A stretch of DNA of 64,000 nt, taken from NCBI RefSeq assembly GCF_027923225.1, contig NZ_BSDI01000007.1:1-64000 (forward strand), read 5' to 3'. A program made the position numbers and the translations under genes. Shown here in pieces: positions 15,868 to 23,644 of the stretch; the stretch's first letter is position 1; every line of letters begins with the position of its first letter. Origin of the DNA: Phytohabitans aurantiacus. Lineage in GTDB: Bacteria > Actinomycetota > Actinomycetes > Mycobacteriales > Micromonosporaceae. The notes under the pieces were generated by a model that was given only the letters and a program-made list of their open reading frames with translations, was not told the DNA's origin and did no database searches.

Positions 15868-16887
15868 GTGAAAGGTGCCCGCCGTATCGTCGCGGGTGTG
15901 CGAAGTGGACGGAGTATCGCCGCAGGCGCCGCGGCGCTGATCATGATCTCGGGTACGCCGGCGGCCGCCTCGCCGCCCGTTGGCGAGCCCTGTGTCTACC
16001 GCGAGATGCGTACCGTCGAGGGCGGCGACACCACCGTCTTGGCCATCGACCGGTCGGGGCGGTACCAGGTGGGCGGCACCGGGCGCCGGGAATCACCGGA
16101 CGTCATCAAGGCACGCGTGGTTCTGTGGCGCGACGGCACCCCGCACGTCGGCCCGGAGGTGGACCCGTACGGCGGCTTCGCCGCGGTCAGTACCACGGGC
16201 GTCGCGGTCGGCTGGGCCCACGAAAACTGGCAGCGGCACGCCGTCATGTACGCGTACGGGCAGATCATCAAGCTGGCGACCCCGCCGGACGCCACGCAGG
16301 CGGAGGCCTCGGCCGTCAACGCCAACGGCACCGTCGCGGGCACCGCCTACGGCGAACCCGACATCCAACGCGCGGTCGCCTGGTCGCCCGACGGCGAGGT
16401 GCGCGTACTGGCCACTCCCCCGGGCTTCAGCCACGCCTCCGCCACGCACATCGACACCGACGGCACCGTACTGGGCTACGCCGCCAGCGGTTCGTCCATG
16501 CCCGACCGGGTACGGCTCGTGGTCTGGGCGCCCGACGGCACACCGCGCGTGCTGCCGGTGGCCGGTGCCGCCGACCCGGAGCCGCGGATGTGGCCGGTCG
16601 ACTTCCGGGACGGCATCGTGTACGGGCAGCATGACAACACGTACGTCCGCTGGGACCTGGAGCAGGACACAGCCACGGTCATCGACACCGAGGGCGGCTC
16701 GCTCATGTTCGCGAACTCGCGCGGCTCGATGGTGTCGTTCGGCGGCTTCGGGCTGCACGAGACCGTGTTCGTGGGCGGCGGCGTCGTCCGCAAGCTCCAC
16801 AACGGACATGTCGGGGTCTCCCCGCTCGGCCTGACCGACAACGACCTGGTGTTCGGCCGCAGCCTCGCCTACATGGACTGCCGCTGA
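15868..16887 (+). CDS. Secreted protein with HAF-type beta-propeller repeats
   Basis: 339 aa from a GTG start. A signal peptide is visible (a basic N-terminus, then a hydrophobic stretch ending TPAAASPPVG). The body holds repeats of the form G-T-V-x-G ... A/V-x-W-x-x-D-G (for example NANGTVAGTAYGEPD with AVAWSPDGEVRVL, and DTDGTVLGYAASG with LVVWAPDGTPRVL). These resemble the extracellular HAF repeat family and probably form a propeller. Function unknown. It follows the GNAT gene by 7 bp on the same strand. Its 3' end overlaps the convergent methyltransferase gene by 19 bp. Confidence 0.75.
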   Translation: MKGARRIVAGVRSGRSIAAGAAALIMISGTPAAASPPVGEPCVYREMRTVEGGDTTVLAIDRSGRYQVGGTGRRESPDVIKARVVLWRDGTPHVGPEVDPYGGFAAVSTTGVAVGWAHENWQRHAVMYAYGQIIKLATPPDATQAEASAVNANGTVAGTAYGEPDIQRAVAWSPDGEVRVLATPPGFSHASATHIDTDGTVLGYAASGSSMPDRVRLVVWAPDGTPRVLPVAGAADPEPRMWPVDFRDGIVYGQHDNTYVRWDLEQDTATVIDTEGGSLMFANSRGSMVSFGGFGLHETVFVGGGVVRKLHNGHVGVSPLGLTDNDLVFGRSLAYMDCR

Positions 16888-17603
16888 TCCTTGACCGGCT
16901 TGCGCGCGAGGACGAGCCGGCACTGCGGGCTGCCGTCCCGGCGCCGGCCCAGGGCGGTCAGGTCGGCGGTCGTCACGGTGAAGCCGGCCGCGGTCAGGTC
17001 GTCGCGGACCGCCGGCAGCGGCGTCGTGCGGTAGTACATGACGAACCGGGGGCGCCACACGGCGTTGCGAACCCGCATGGTCACGTCGAATCCGAGCGCG
17101 GCCCAATGCGAAACCGACATGAACGGTGGCGGCGCCCCGATCGGGAAGGCGAAGAGCCCGCCGGGGCGCAGCGCGCGGTACACCCCCGCGAACACCGCGG
17201 GCCGTTCGCTGGGCAGGAAGTGCCCGAGCGCCCCGAAGGTGACGGCGAGGTCGAAGCCTTCGGCGAACGGCAGGTGCCGGGCGTCGGCCCGCGTCCAGGT
17301 GGCGTCCGGGTACGCGCTCCGCGCCTGTGCGAGCATGCCGGTGCTGAAGTCGACACCCGTGACGCCTCCCCGGCACAGCGGCCTGAGCACCAGCATGCCG
17401 GCGCCGGTGCCGCAGCACACGTCCAGCCCGTCGCCGAACGGCCCGAGCTCGGACAGCGCGCCGGCGGTCGCGTCGAGAATGCTCCGCGGTGTGCGAAACG
17501 GCGTGTGGTCGAACTTCGGCGCCAGCAGGTCGTAGCCGCGCTCGACCGAGGACAGCGCCTGGACGCACAGCTCACGCAGGGACGGGCCGCGGGGCGAGAA
17601 CAC
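16869..17603 (-). CDS. SAM-dependent class I methyltransferase
   Basis: 244 aa. The SAM-binding motif I is LDVCCGTGAGMLVL near residue 65, with GVDFSTGMLAQAR as the acidic loop, DARHLPF, and the post-motif region HFLPSERPAVFAGVYRALRPGG. These match the Methyltransf_11/25 type. A GTG at 17603 (MFSPRGPSLREL) is the chosen start; no RBS is obvious. A long open frame continues upstream on this strand through unrelated sequence and is not coding. Substrate unknown; possibly a small molecule, quinone or lipid. Confidence 0.85.
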   Translation of the reverse strand: MFSPRGPSLRELCVQALSSVERGYDLLAPKFDHTPFRTPRSILDATAGALSELGPFGDGLDVCCGTGAGMLVLRPLCRGGVTGVDFSTGMLAQARSAYPDATWTRADARHLPFAEGFDLAVTFGALGHFLPSERPAVFAGVYRALRPGGLFAFPIGAPPPFMSVSHWAALGFDVTMRVRNAVWRPRFVMYYRTTPLPAVRDDLTAAGFTVTTADLTALGRRRDGSPQCRLVLARKPVKDQRQSM

Positions 17604-17622
17604 CGGCCGAGGGTACCCGTTT

Positions 17623-17999
17623 CTACTCGCTGAGCAGCTGCTCTCGAAGGATGTCCGCGTGCCCGCAGTGCTGGGCGAGCTCGCGCAGCACGTGGAGGTA
17701 CACCCACCGCAGCCGGAGCGGGCCGCGCCGGTTGCCGTGGACCATGTCGTCCAGGTCGAACGAAGCCGTCGCACGGCGTGACGCCTCGCACGCCTCGCGG
17801 TGTGCCCGCTGGACGGTGGCGATGGTGTCGTGGTCATCGAGGACGAACGACTCGTCCGGCGTCTCGGGGATGCCGATCTCGGCGCGCGACCGGCAGGTGA
17901 CGGCGGCGCGACGCGGTGCTGGTTCAGGAACCCCTCGAACTGGGCCCGAAGCGGCTGGTCGATGACGTCTTCGGCGGACGCCGCCGGCATGCTGGACAT
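17623..17999 (-). pseudogene. Broken DinB/DUF664 (mycothiol transferase-like) gene
   Basis: The 5' end (MSSMPAASAEDVID, FEGFLNQHR) looks like the N-terminus of a DinB-family DUF664 protein. The 3' end (ETPDESFVLDDHDTIATVQ, LRLRWVYLHVLRELAQHCGH) looks like its C-terminus, including the last metal-ligand histidine region. The two parts lie in different frames, and about 50 residues normally between them are missing. An internal deletion combined with a frame change explains this. The stop is at 17623-17625. Its start abuts the start of the divergent PAP2 gene. A sequencing error could explain the shift but not the missing middle. Confidence 0.6.
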
Positions 18000-18659
18000 G
18001 TGCGAAAGCATTCCAAGATCGCCGCCCAGGAGCAAACCGACACCGCGTGGTGGGTGGTCGCGGTCTCGGCCGCCGCCTTCGCGGCGCTCACCGCGGCCCT
18101 GGCCGCTGGCGCGTTCCTCGATATCGACATCGCGGTCCGCGACTGGTGCGACACCCACCGCCCGGAGCCGCTCCGGCTGGCCGCGAAGGCGGCCTACTTC
18201 CTCGGATCGGCCAACCTCATCGCGCCCGCGCTGCTCGCCCTGGCCGTGCCGATCGCGGTCCGGGACCGCACACCCGGCCCGGTCCTGCGGGTACTCGTGA
18301 CGGCGGCGGCCAGCTACGTCGTGGTCGTCCCGCTCAAGATCCTCACCGACCGGTCGGCGCCGCACGCGCCGTGGCACGACGCCGTCGAGATCTTCGCCAA
18401 CGACGCCGGCTGGTCGTACCCGTCCGGGCACGTGGTCAACACCGTCATCTGGTACCCCGTGCTCGTCCTGCTGCTCGAGCGCCTGCGACGCCGCCCGCTG
18501 TCGGCGAGGGTCCGGTACGGGATCCTCGTGTCGCCGGTCGTGATCGTGTTCGTGGCGGTGACGTACCTGGGCTTCCACTGGCTCACCGACTGCGTCGCCG
18601 GCCTTCTGCTCGGCCTCGCCCTGAGCCCGGTGATCAGTAGCGGGCGCGGATCCGGGTGA
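18000..18659 (+). CDS. PAP2-family membrane phosphatase
   Basis: 219 aa, GTG start (MRKHSKIAAQEQT). Several membrane helices (WWVVAVSAAAFAALTAAL onward). The PAP2 signature is recognisable: a lysine-arginine block KILTDRSAP (canonical RP is altered to RSAP), the core YPSGH with its catalytic-site histidine, and the last block FHWLTDCVAG with the nucleophile histidine and Asp. Likely a lipid phosphate or undecaprenyl-pyrophosphate phosphatase acting outside the membrane. The gene starts directly next to the broken DinB gene on the other strand and ends before a strong hairpin. Confidence 0.88.
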   Translation: MRKHSKIAAQEQTDTAWWVVAVSAAAFAALTAALAAGAFLDIDIAVRDWCDTHRPEPLRLAAKAAYFLGSANLIAPALLALAVPIAVRDRTPGPVLRVLVTAAASYVVVVPLKILTDRSAPHAPWHDAVEIFANDAGWSYPSGHVVNTVIWYPVLVLLLERLRRRPLSARVRYGILVSPVVIVFVAVTYLGFHWLTDCVAGLLLGLALSPVISSGRGSG

Positions 18660-18660
18660 C

Positions 18661-18695
18661 GGGAGCCCGCGGCGGGTCACCGGCCGCGGGCTCCC
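18661..18695. terminator. Bidirectional hairpin terminator
   Basis: A perfect 12-bp stem, GGGAGCCCGCGG (18661-18672) with CCGCGGGCTCCC (18684-18695) and an 11-nt loop, starts 1 bp after the PAP2 stop and lies before the stop of the convergent CBM2 gene. Confidence 0.85.
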
Positions 18696-18711
18696 TGGAT
18701 ATTCGAGTCGA

Positions 18712-20472
18712 TCAGTTCGGGGCGTGGATCCCATCGGCCGCGTTGCTGCCGTAGTCCTTGATCGAGCCGCGGACGTACAGCGCGGTCCCGCTGTTACCCG
18801 CGAAATACTGCTTGATCGAGCCGGCGAACGGCGTGCTGGAGGCGTTGCGGCCGTACACGTCGGTGTAGACCGTGGTCGAGCCGCTGTTCTGTACCGAGAA
18901 GGTGCCCGGCCGGAACTCCCGGTGGGTGCCCTTGAACGGCGAGCGCGGGTCGTCCCAGGCGACCTGTTGCCCGGTCTGCTGGGTGATCTGCTTGACCTGG
19001 TCGCAGGATGGGCCGCCGCGCAGGTCGGTGTAGCACAGCTCGACGATCCGGCCGTTGTTGTTCGGCTTGGTCGGGTCGTAGTAGCGCGACGGGTTGACCA
19101 CGTAGAACAGCGGCGCGATCCGGAAGTTCAGCCCCGAACCGGTCACCGAGATGTCGGAGAACCAGAAGTCGTCCATGTCGGACACCGTGAACGGCACCGG
19201 GTTGGGGTAGAGCGGGTCCTGGTGGGTACGGCCTTCCCGGATCGCCTGCACGCAGCCCGGCTCGGTGATCAGCCGGCCCAGCGACCGGGTGTCCGAGGGC
19301 GAGTCCGCCGGCACGGCGGGCTTGACGTTGATGAACGGGCGGCCGAAGCCCGGGCACTCGCTGGGGCTGAATCCACCGGCCCGGCCGAGCGGAATCATCG
19401 CGTTGTATCTGGCCTCGGTGACCTGGCCGTTGGTCGCGTTGCAGCGCTGGTTGAAAAGCAACTCGTGGACGTTGTTGCTGAACGCGTCCGGCGAGTGGGT
19501 GCCCTGGTGGAACTTGAGCAGGACGTCGCAGGTGGCGATGGTGGGTCCCTGCGGCGGGAAGAAGCTGCTGCCGTTGTCACCCTGGATCACGTTGGAGTTG
19601 TTGACGACGAGCACCTTGTGCCCGACGTGGTCCTCGTGCCGGTGGCTGGACTGCGGCATGCTGTCCAGCATCACCTCGCTGGTGTAGCCGAATGGCGGCC
19701 AGCCCGAGGCGTTGAACAGGTCCGAGGTGCGCGGGTCGTCGCCGTGCTCGTGCCCGAACGAACAGCCGCTCGCGTCGCGCGCCGGGTGCCACGTCGGGTA
19801 GACCTTGCCGTCCGGTCCATAGGTCCAGTACCGCGCGTGAATCTCGCGCGAGCACTCGTTCGCCCGTGGCGTGTATCCGGTGCCGTCGACGGCGGCGATG
19901 ATGTGGTACGCGTGGCTGTGCACCGCGTCGGCCGGCGGCAATCCGCGTCCCCAGCCGGGGCTGCCCGTGGGCGGTGGCGACGACGGCGGCACAGACGGTG
20001 ACGTGTTCGGGGTGCTCGGTCCGGTCGTGGGGTTACTGGTGACCGGGGCACCCGTACAGGCCGTGCCGTTGAGGGAGAAGCTGGTGGGCGAGGAGTTGGT
20101 GCCGCTCCACGACCCGTTGAACCCGAACGAGGCCGTCGCGCCGGTGCCGAGCGAGCCGTTGTAGGTGGCGTTTCGCGCGGTGACCTGGCCACCGCTCTGG
20201 GTCACCATAGCGTTCCATGCCTGGGTGACCTGCTGGCCGTTGGCGAAGCTCCAGGACAGCGTCCAGGAAGTGAGCGGATCGCCGAGATTCGTCACGTTGA
20301 CGTTGGCGGTGAAGCCGTTGGTCCACTGGGACGCGACCGTGTAGGTGGCTCCGCAGCCGGCGGCGGCCGCTGCCGGCTGGCCCGTGATCGCGGTGACGAT
20401 GCCGGCTCCGGCGACTACGGTGGTGGCGGCGACGGCGGTCATCACCCTGGACCGGTAATGATGAGAACGCAT
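18712..20472 (-). CDS. Secreted CBM2 protein with a large uncharacterised C-terminal domain
   Basis: 586 aa. Signal peptide (to about residue 35, ending GQPAAAAAG), then a family 2 carbohydrate-binding module (about 38-140: YTVASQWTNGFTANVNVTN, SWTLSWSFANGQQVTQAWNA), which binds cellulose or chitin. A Pro/Ser/Thr linker follows (about 140-175). The remaining 400 residues are rich in Cys, His, Asp and Trp (CSFGHEHGDDPRTSD, SSHRHEDHVGHKVLVVNN). I cannot assign this domain to a family; the His-rich patches suggest metal binding. The gene has a strong GGAGG ribosome site and is divergent from a CE12 esterase, so a polysaccharide-degrading role is likely. Confidence 0.8.
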   Translation of the reverse strand: MRSHHYRSRVMTAVAATTVVAGAGIVTAITGQPAAAAAGCGATYTVASQWTNGFTANVNVTNLGDPLTSWTLSWSFANGQQVTQAWNAMVTQSGGQVTARNATYNGSLGTGATASFGFNGSWSGTNSSPTSFSLNGTACTGAPVTSNPTTGPSTPNTSPSVPPSSPPPTGSPGWGRGLPPADAVHSHAYHIIAAVDGTGYTPRANECSREIHARYWTYGPDGKVYPTWHPARDASGCSFGHEHGDDPRTSDLFNASGWPPFGYTSEVMLDSMPQSSHRHEDHVGHKVLVVNNSNVIQGDNGSSFFPPQGPTIATCDVLLKFHQGTHSPDAFSNNVHELLFNQRCNATNGQVTEARYNAMIPLGRAGGFSPSECPGFGRPFINVKPAVPADSPSDTRSLGRLITEPGCVQAIREGRTHQDPLYPNPVPFTVSDMDDFWFSDISVTGSGLNFRIAPLFYVVNPSRYYDPTKPNNNGRIVELCYTDLRGGPSCDQVKQITQQTGQQVAWDDPRSPFKGTHREFRPGTFSVQNSGSTTVYTDVYGRNASSTPFAGSIKQYFAGNSGTALYVRGSIKDYGSNAADGIHAPN

Positions 20473-20603
20473 GGGCAGTCCTCCAGAAGGGACGGATGGG
20501 ACGGTGACACCTCGGCGGAGGCTGCCCAGAACCCTCTACCGATCCCGAAGTATTGATTAGCATCTATTAGAGTGTTGATTTTCGCAACCCCCGAAGGGAC
20601 GAT
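20473..20603. promoter_or_regulatory. AT-rich divergent promoter region, CBM2 protein / CE12 esterase
   Basis: Within this 131-bp divergent region, positions 20551-20583 are unusually AT-rich. They contain TTGATTAGCATC and, 22 bp later, TTGATT again, giving -35-like hexamers on the + strand. I see no convincing operator palindrome. Confidence 0.4.
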
Positions 20604-21260
20604 GTGGTGCGCGTATTGCTGGTGGGCGACTCGACGGTGACCGACGACGCCGGGTGGGGCCCAGGCTTCCGGGCCCGCGCGTCGGCCGGTACCGAATGCC
20701 TCAACCACGCGATGAGCGGCCGCAGTTCGAAGAGCTACCGCGACGAGGGTCTCTGGGAGCCGGCTCTGGCGACCCGGGCCGACTACGTGCTCATCCAGTT
20801 CGGCCACAACGACCAACCCGGCAAGGGCCCCGAGCGTGAAACCGACCCGGATGGCGGTTTCGCCGCGAACCTGGCCCGGTACGTGACCGAGGCCCGCGCG
20901 GCGGCGACGCAGCCGGTACTCGTCACCTCGCTCACCCGGCGCCAGTTCGACGCCTCCGGACGCCTGAACGACACGCTCGGCCCGTATGTGGCGGCCACCC
21001 GGCGAGTGGCCACGGACCTGGACGTCCCCCTCGTCGACCTGTACGCGGCCAGCACCCGCCTCTGCGAGGCGTTGGGCCGGGCCGGCTGCGAGTTGCTCTC
21101 GCCCCGCGAGCCCGACGGCAGCGTGGACACCACACATCTCAACGCCGAAGGCGGCCTGCGGTTCGGCGGCCTCGTCGCCGACCTCGCCCGCGAAGCGGTA
21201 CCCGGCCTGGAGCCCTTCCTGCCCCCCGGCGCAGGTGACCGGGCGGCCGTTCACGGTTAG
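20604..21260 (+). CDS. SGNH hydrolase, rhamnogalacturonan acetylesterase-like (CE12)
   Basis: 218 aa. The SGNH blocks are all present: GDST with the nucleophile serine near residue 10, GRSSKSY, the QFGHND block III, and the C-terminal DTTHLNAEG with the catalytic Asp and His. This set matches carbohydrate esterase family 12, which deacetylates pectic rhamnogalacturonan and related sugars. No signal peptide is visible, so it acts inside the cell unless the start is wrong. GTG start after GAAGGGA. Divergent from the CBM2 protein. Confidence 0.88.
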   Translation: MVRVLLVGDSTVTDDAGWGPGFRARASAGTECLNHAMSGRSSKSYRDEGLWEPALATRADYVLIQFGHNDQPGKGPERETDPDGGFAANLARYVTEARAAATQPVLVTSLTRRQFDASGRLNDTLGPYVAATRRVATDLDVPLVDLYAASTRLCEALGRAGCELLSPREPDGSVDTTHLNAEGGLRFGGLVADLAREAVPGLEPFLPPGAGDRAAVHG

Positions 21261-21280
21261 CATCCCGACGTGACAGCACG

Positions 21281-22036
21281 ATGAGCACGGACCCGCACGC
21301 ACCCCGTCCGGAGCCGAAACGCTCGGCGCCGGCACCGACCGGAACCGTCTACGGCCGCGGCGGCGCCCCGACACGCGACCAGGAACTGGGGCTGCTCGAG
21401 CGCCTGCACCCAGCCGTCACCGCCGGCGTCGCCGCCGCCGTCATCGGTGTATTCGCCCTTGGCTACCTGGCGTGGCGAGCCGCCAGTGGCACCGAGTCAT
21501 CCGCCGCCGCGCCGGCGACCGCCGCCCCGACCGCCCCGCAAACGGCTCAGGAGCCGGCGGTGTCACCGAGCCCGTCACCGTCGCCAACCGGCGCGACGTT
21601 GAGTGCCGGCCTGTGGTCCCTGGAGTCCGCGGACCGATCCGGTTCGTACGTCCGCCGGGACGACGGCCGGGCGGTGATTGACACGGTCACCCCCGAAAGC
21701 GACACAGCGGACCGGCGGGAGGCCTCGCTCATCGTGGTGGCCGGTCTGGCGGACCCGTCCTGCTTCACTTTCCGGACCAATGATGGCCGGTTTCTTCGCC
21801 ATTTCGACTATCGGCTGAGGTTCGACGAGCAGGACGACTCAGACCTGTTCCGCGAGGACGCCACGTTCTGCGCGCGAACGGGCGCGACCGCCGATTCGGT
21901 GACGCTGCGTTCGCACAACTACCCGGACCGCGTCATCCACCATCGGCAGTCCGAGCTCTGGATCGACCAACCCGACGGTTCGGAAGGCTTCACCGGCGCC
22001 AGTTCCTTCGTCGTCCGGTCCGCGCTGATCTCCTGA
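21281..22036 (+). CDS. Membrane-anchored AbfB-domain protein
   Basis: 251 aa. A polar Pro-rich N-terminus (1-45), one membrane helix (about 48-70: AVTAGVAAAVIGVFALGYLA), a Thr/Ala/Pro linker, then an AbfB beta-trefoil (about 110-250: CFTFRTNDGRFLRHFDYRL, FREDATFCAR, TLRSHNYPDRVI). The AbfB domain is clearly homologous to the C-terminus of the sigma-factor fusion at 11251-12819. AbfB modules bind arabinofuranose side chains. With one helix and an inside N-terminus, the sugar-binding domain sits on the outer surface. No enzymatic domain is present, so a sensor or adhesin role is plausible. Confidence 0.82.
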   Translation: MSTDPHAPRPEPKRSAPAPTGTVYGRGGAPTRDQELGLLERLHPAVTAGVAAAVIGVFALGYLAWRAASGTESSAAAPATAAPTAPQTAQEPAVSPSPSPSPTGATLSAGLWSLESADRSGSYVRRDDGRAVIDTVTPESDTADRREASLIVVAGLADPSCFTFRTNDGRFLRHFDYRLRFDEQDDSDLFREDATFCARTGATADSVTLRSHNYPDRVIHHRQSELWIDQPDGSEGFTGASSFVVRSALIS

Positions 22037-22040
22037 TTCG

Positions 22041-22448
22041 CTATCCCCTGCCGCGCTCGTGGCCGGCCAGACCAGGCGTACGCCGCTGCTCCTTGAGCGA
22101 TGCCTCGTAGCTGTGCCGGCGGCCACCGGTCAATCGCCGGGCCTCCACGACGAACTCGCGGAACACGTCGTAGTAGGTGTCGTCGTACTCCTCAACGACC
22201 TGAAACGTCCACCGGCCGGGCAGGACATTGCGACCGAGAAGCTCCGTGGTCAGCCGCTGGCTCAAATCGGTGTGGCCGGCGGCCCACAGTTGGTCTATCG
22301 CCTCCTCCAGGCACAGGTCGGCGCCGCCGGTCAGCTGGTGAAAGGCGTAGAGATGGCCACGGGCGCGCTCGATGGTCTCGAACGCCTCACTCAGCTTGCC
22401 GACCGCCCGCACGGTGGCGTCGTCAAACCGCGATGTCCTGTCATCCAT
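22041..22448 (-). CDS. Conserved-looking hypothetical protein (135 aa)
   Basis: Soluble, helix-rich and charged: KLSEAFETIERARGHLYAFH, then EEAIDQLWAAGHTDLSQRL, then WTFQVVEEYDDTYYDVFRE. No signal peptide or membrane segment. The start MDDRTSRFDD at 22448 is preferred; a longer form to 22484 is possible. Its sequence has no motif I can assign. It is convergent with the AbfB gene (4 bp between stops) and downstream of the LacI regulator on the other side. Confidence 0.65.
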   Translation of the reverse strand: MDDRTSRFDDATVRAVGKLSEAFETIERARGHLYAFHQLTGGADLCLEEAIDQLWAAGHTDLSQRLTTELLGRNVLPGRWTFQVVEEYDDTYYDVFREFVVEARRLTGGRRHSYEASLKEQRRTPGLAGHERGRG

Positions 22449-22487
22449 CGGGTCGACATACCCGACAAACCGCCGACCTAACACCCG

Positions 22488-23510
22488 TCAGGCTGAGGCG
22501 CGCCACACAATCGGGGTGGGCAGGAGGATGCCCCCCGGCTCCGGGGTCTTGCCGCCCAGCTGCCGCAGCACCAGGTCTGCCGCCTGGGCCCCGATCTCCT
22601 TGGCCGGCTGGTGCACTGTGGACAGAGCCGGATCCGTGCGCTGGGCCCACGGGCTGTCGTCGAAGCCGACGACTCCCACGTCGCCGGGGACAGACCGTCC
22701 GAGCTCGCGCAGCACCTGCAACGCACCGGCGGCCACCGCGTCGGAGGCGGCGAAGACGCCGTCGAGGCGCGGCTCGCGCTGGAGCAGCTGTCGCATGCCT
22801 TCCATGCCGGAGGCGTAATCGTAGAACGGGACGTGGGCCACCAGGTTCGGCTTGAACCTGCGCCCGAGCGCCTGCCGGAAGCCGGTGAGCCGGTCGGCGC
22901 CGGAGTCTCGGTCGACGGCCGCCGCGATCATGCCGATGCGCTTGCGGCCGGTGGCGGCCAGCCGCTCGGTGATCGCCCGCGCGGAGCCGACGTTGTCGAT
23001 GCCGATGAACGGAATGCCCTGTTTCAGGTCGGCTGGGTGGCCGACGAAGGTGGCGGGCAGCGCCAGGTCGGTCACGACGCGGGTGATCGGGTCGTTGGCC
23101 CGGGCGGAGACGATGACCGCGCCGTCGACGAACCCGCCGCTGAGGTACTTGGTGATGCGCTCGGTGTCGCGCGCCGAATCGACGACCAGGTTGACCAACT
23201 GGTAGTCGGCCGAGGACAGGACCGCGTTGGCGCCGAGCATGATGGCGCCGATGTTCGGGTCTTCCAGGATCAGGCTGGGCGGCTCGAGTACGAGAAAGGC
23301 CACGGCCTGGGAGCGCTGCATGACGAGGTTGCGCGCGGCGGTGTTGGGCACGTAGCCGACCTCGGCGATGGCCGCCTCGATCGCCGCACGGGCCGCCCCG
23401 GAGACGTACCCGCCGTTGATGACCCGGCTGACGGTGCCGCGCGAGACGCCGGCCGCCGCCGCGACATCGTGCACGGTCGCGCGCCGAACCGCCCCTTTCC
23501 GCCGTTTCAC
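22488..23510 (-). CDS. LacI-family transcriptional regulator of the beta-galactoside operon
   Basis: 340 aa. The N-terminal helix-turn-helix (TVHDVAAAAGVSRGTVSRVI) and hinge (YVPNTAARNLVM) are followed by a periplasmic-binding-protein-like sensor domain (VVGFDDSPWAQRTDP near the end). Divergent from the GH42-ABC transporter operon, with two LacI-type palindromes in the 134 bp between them, so it most likely represses that operon and itself until a galactoside-derived sugar binds. Confidence 0.92.
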   Translation of the reverse strand: MKRRKGAVRRATVHDVAAAAGVSRGTVSRVINGGYVSGAARAAIEAAIAEVGYVPNTAARNLVMQRSQAVAFLVLEPPSLILEDPNIGAIMLGANAVLSSADYQLVNLVVDSARDTERITKYLSGGFVDGAVIVSARANDPITRVVTDLALPATFVGHPADLKQGIPFIGIDNVGSARAITERLAATGRKRIGMIAAAVDRDSGADRLTGFRQALGRRFKPNLVAHVPFYDYASGMEGMRQLLQREPRLDGVFAASDAVAAGALQVLRELGRSVPGDVGVVGFDDSPWAQRTDPALSTVHQPAKEIGAQAADLVLRQLGGKTPEPGGILLPTPIVWRASA

Positions 23511-23559
23511 GCCGTCACTGTAGTCGCGGGGCTTGACCGGGGCGAGGACCCGTACCTAG

Positions 23560-23577
23560 TGTGTGCACGTTCACACA
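23560..23577. promoter_or_regulatory. LacI operator O1
   Basis: TGTGTGCACGTTCACACA, a near-perfect 18-bp palindrome with one mismatched pair, located 83 bp upstream of the GH42 ATG. Confidence 0.75.
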
Positions 23578-23605
23578 TCGTTGACCTCGTCGAAACGCAC
23601 CGAAC

Positions 23606-23623
23606 TGTGTGCACGTGCACACA
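23606..23623. promoter_or_regulatory. LacI operator O2
   Basis: TGTGTGCACGTGCACACA, a perfect 18-bp palindrome 46 bp from O1 (centre to centre) and ending 21 bp before the GH42 start codon, well placed to block transcription. Confidence 0.85.
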
Positions 23624-23644
23624 GACACAGTTGGGAGGACGCCC

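Noticed and set aside
16869..18734. Single 621-residue protein on the minus strand
   Set aside because: Only the last 244 residues make sense (methyltransferase). The rest runs through the DinB remnant in one frame and antisense to the PAP2 gene.
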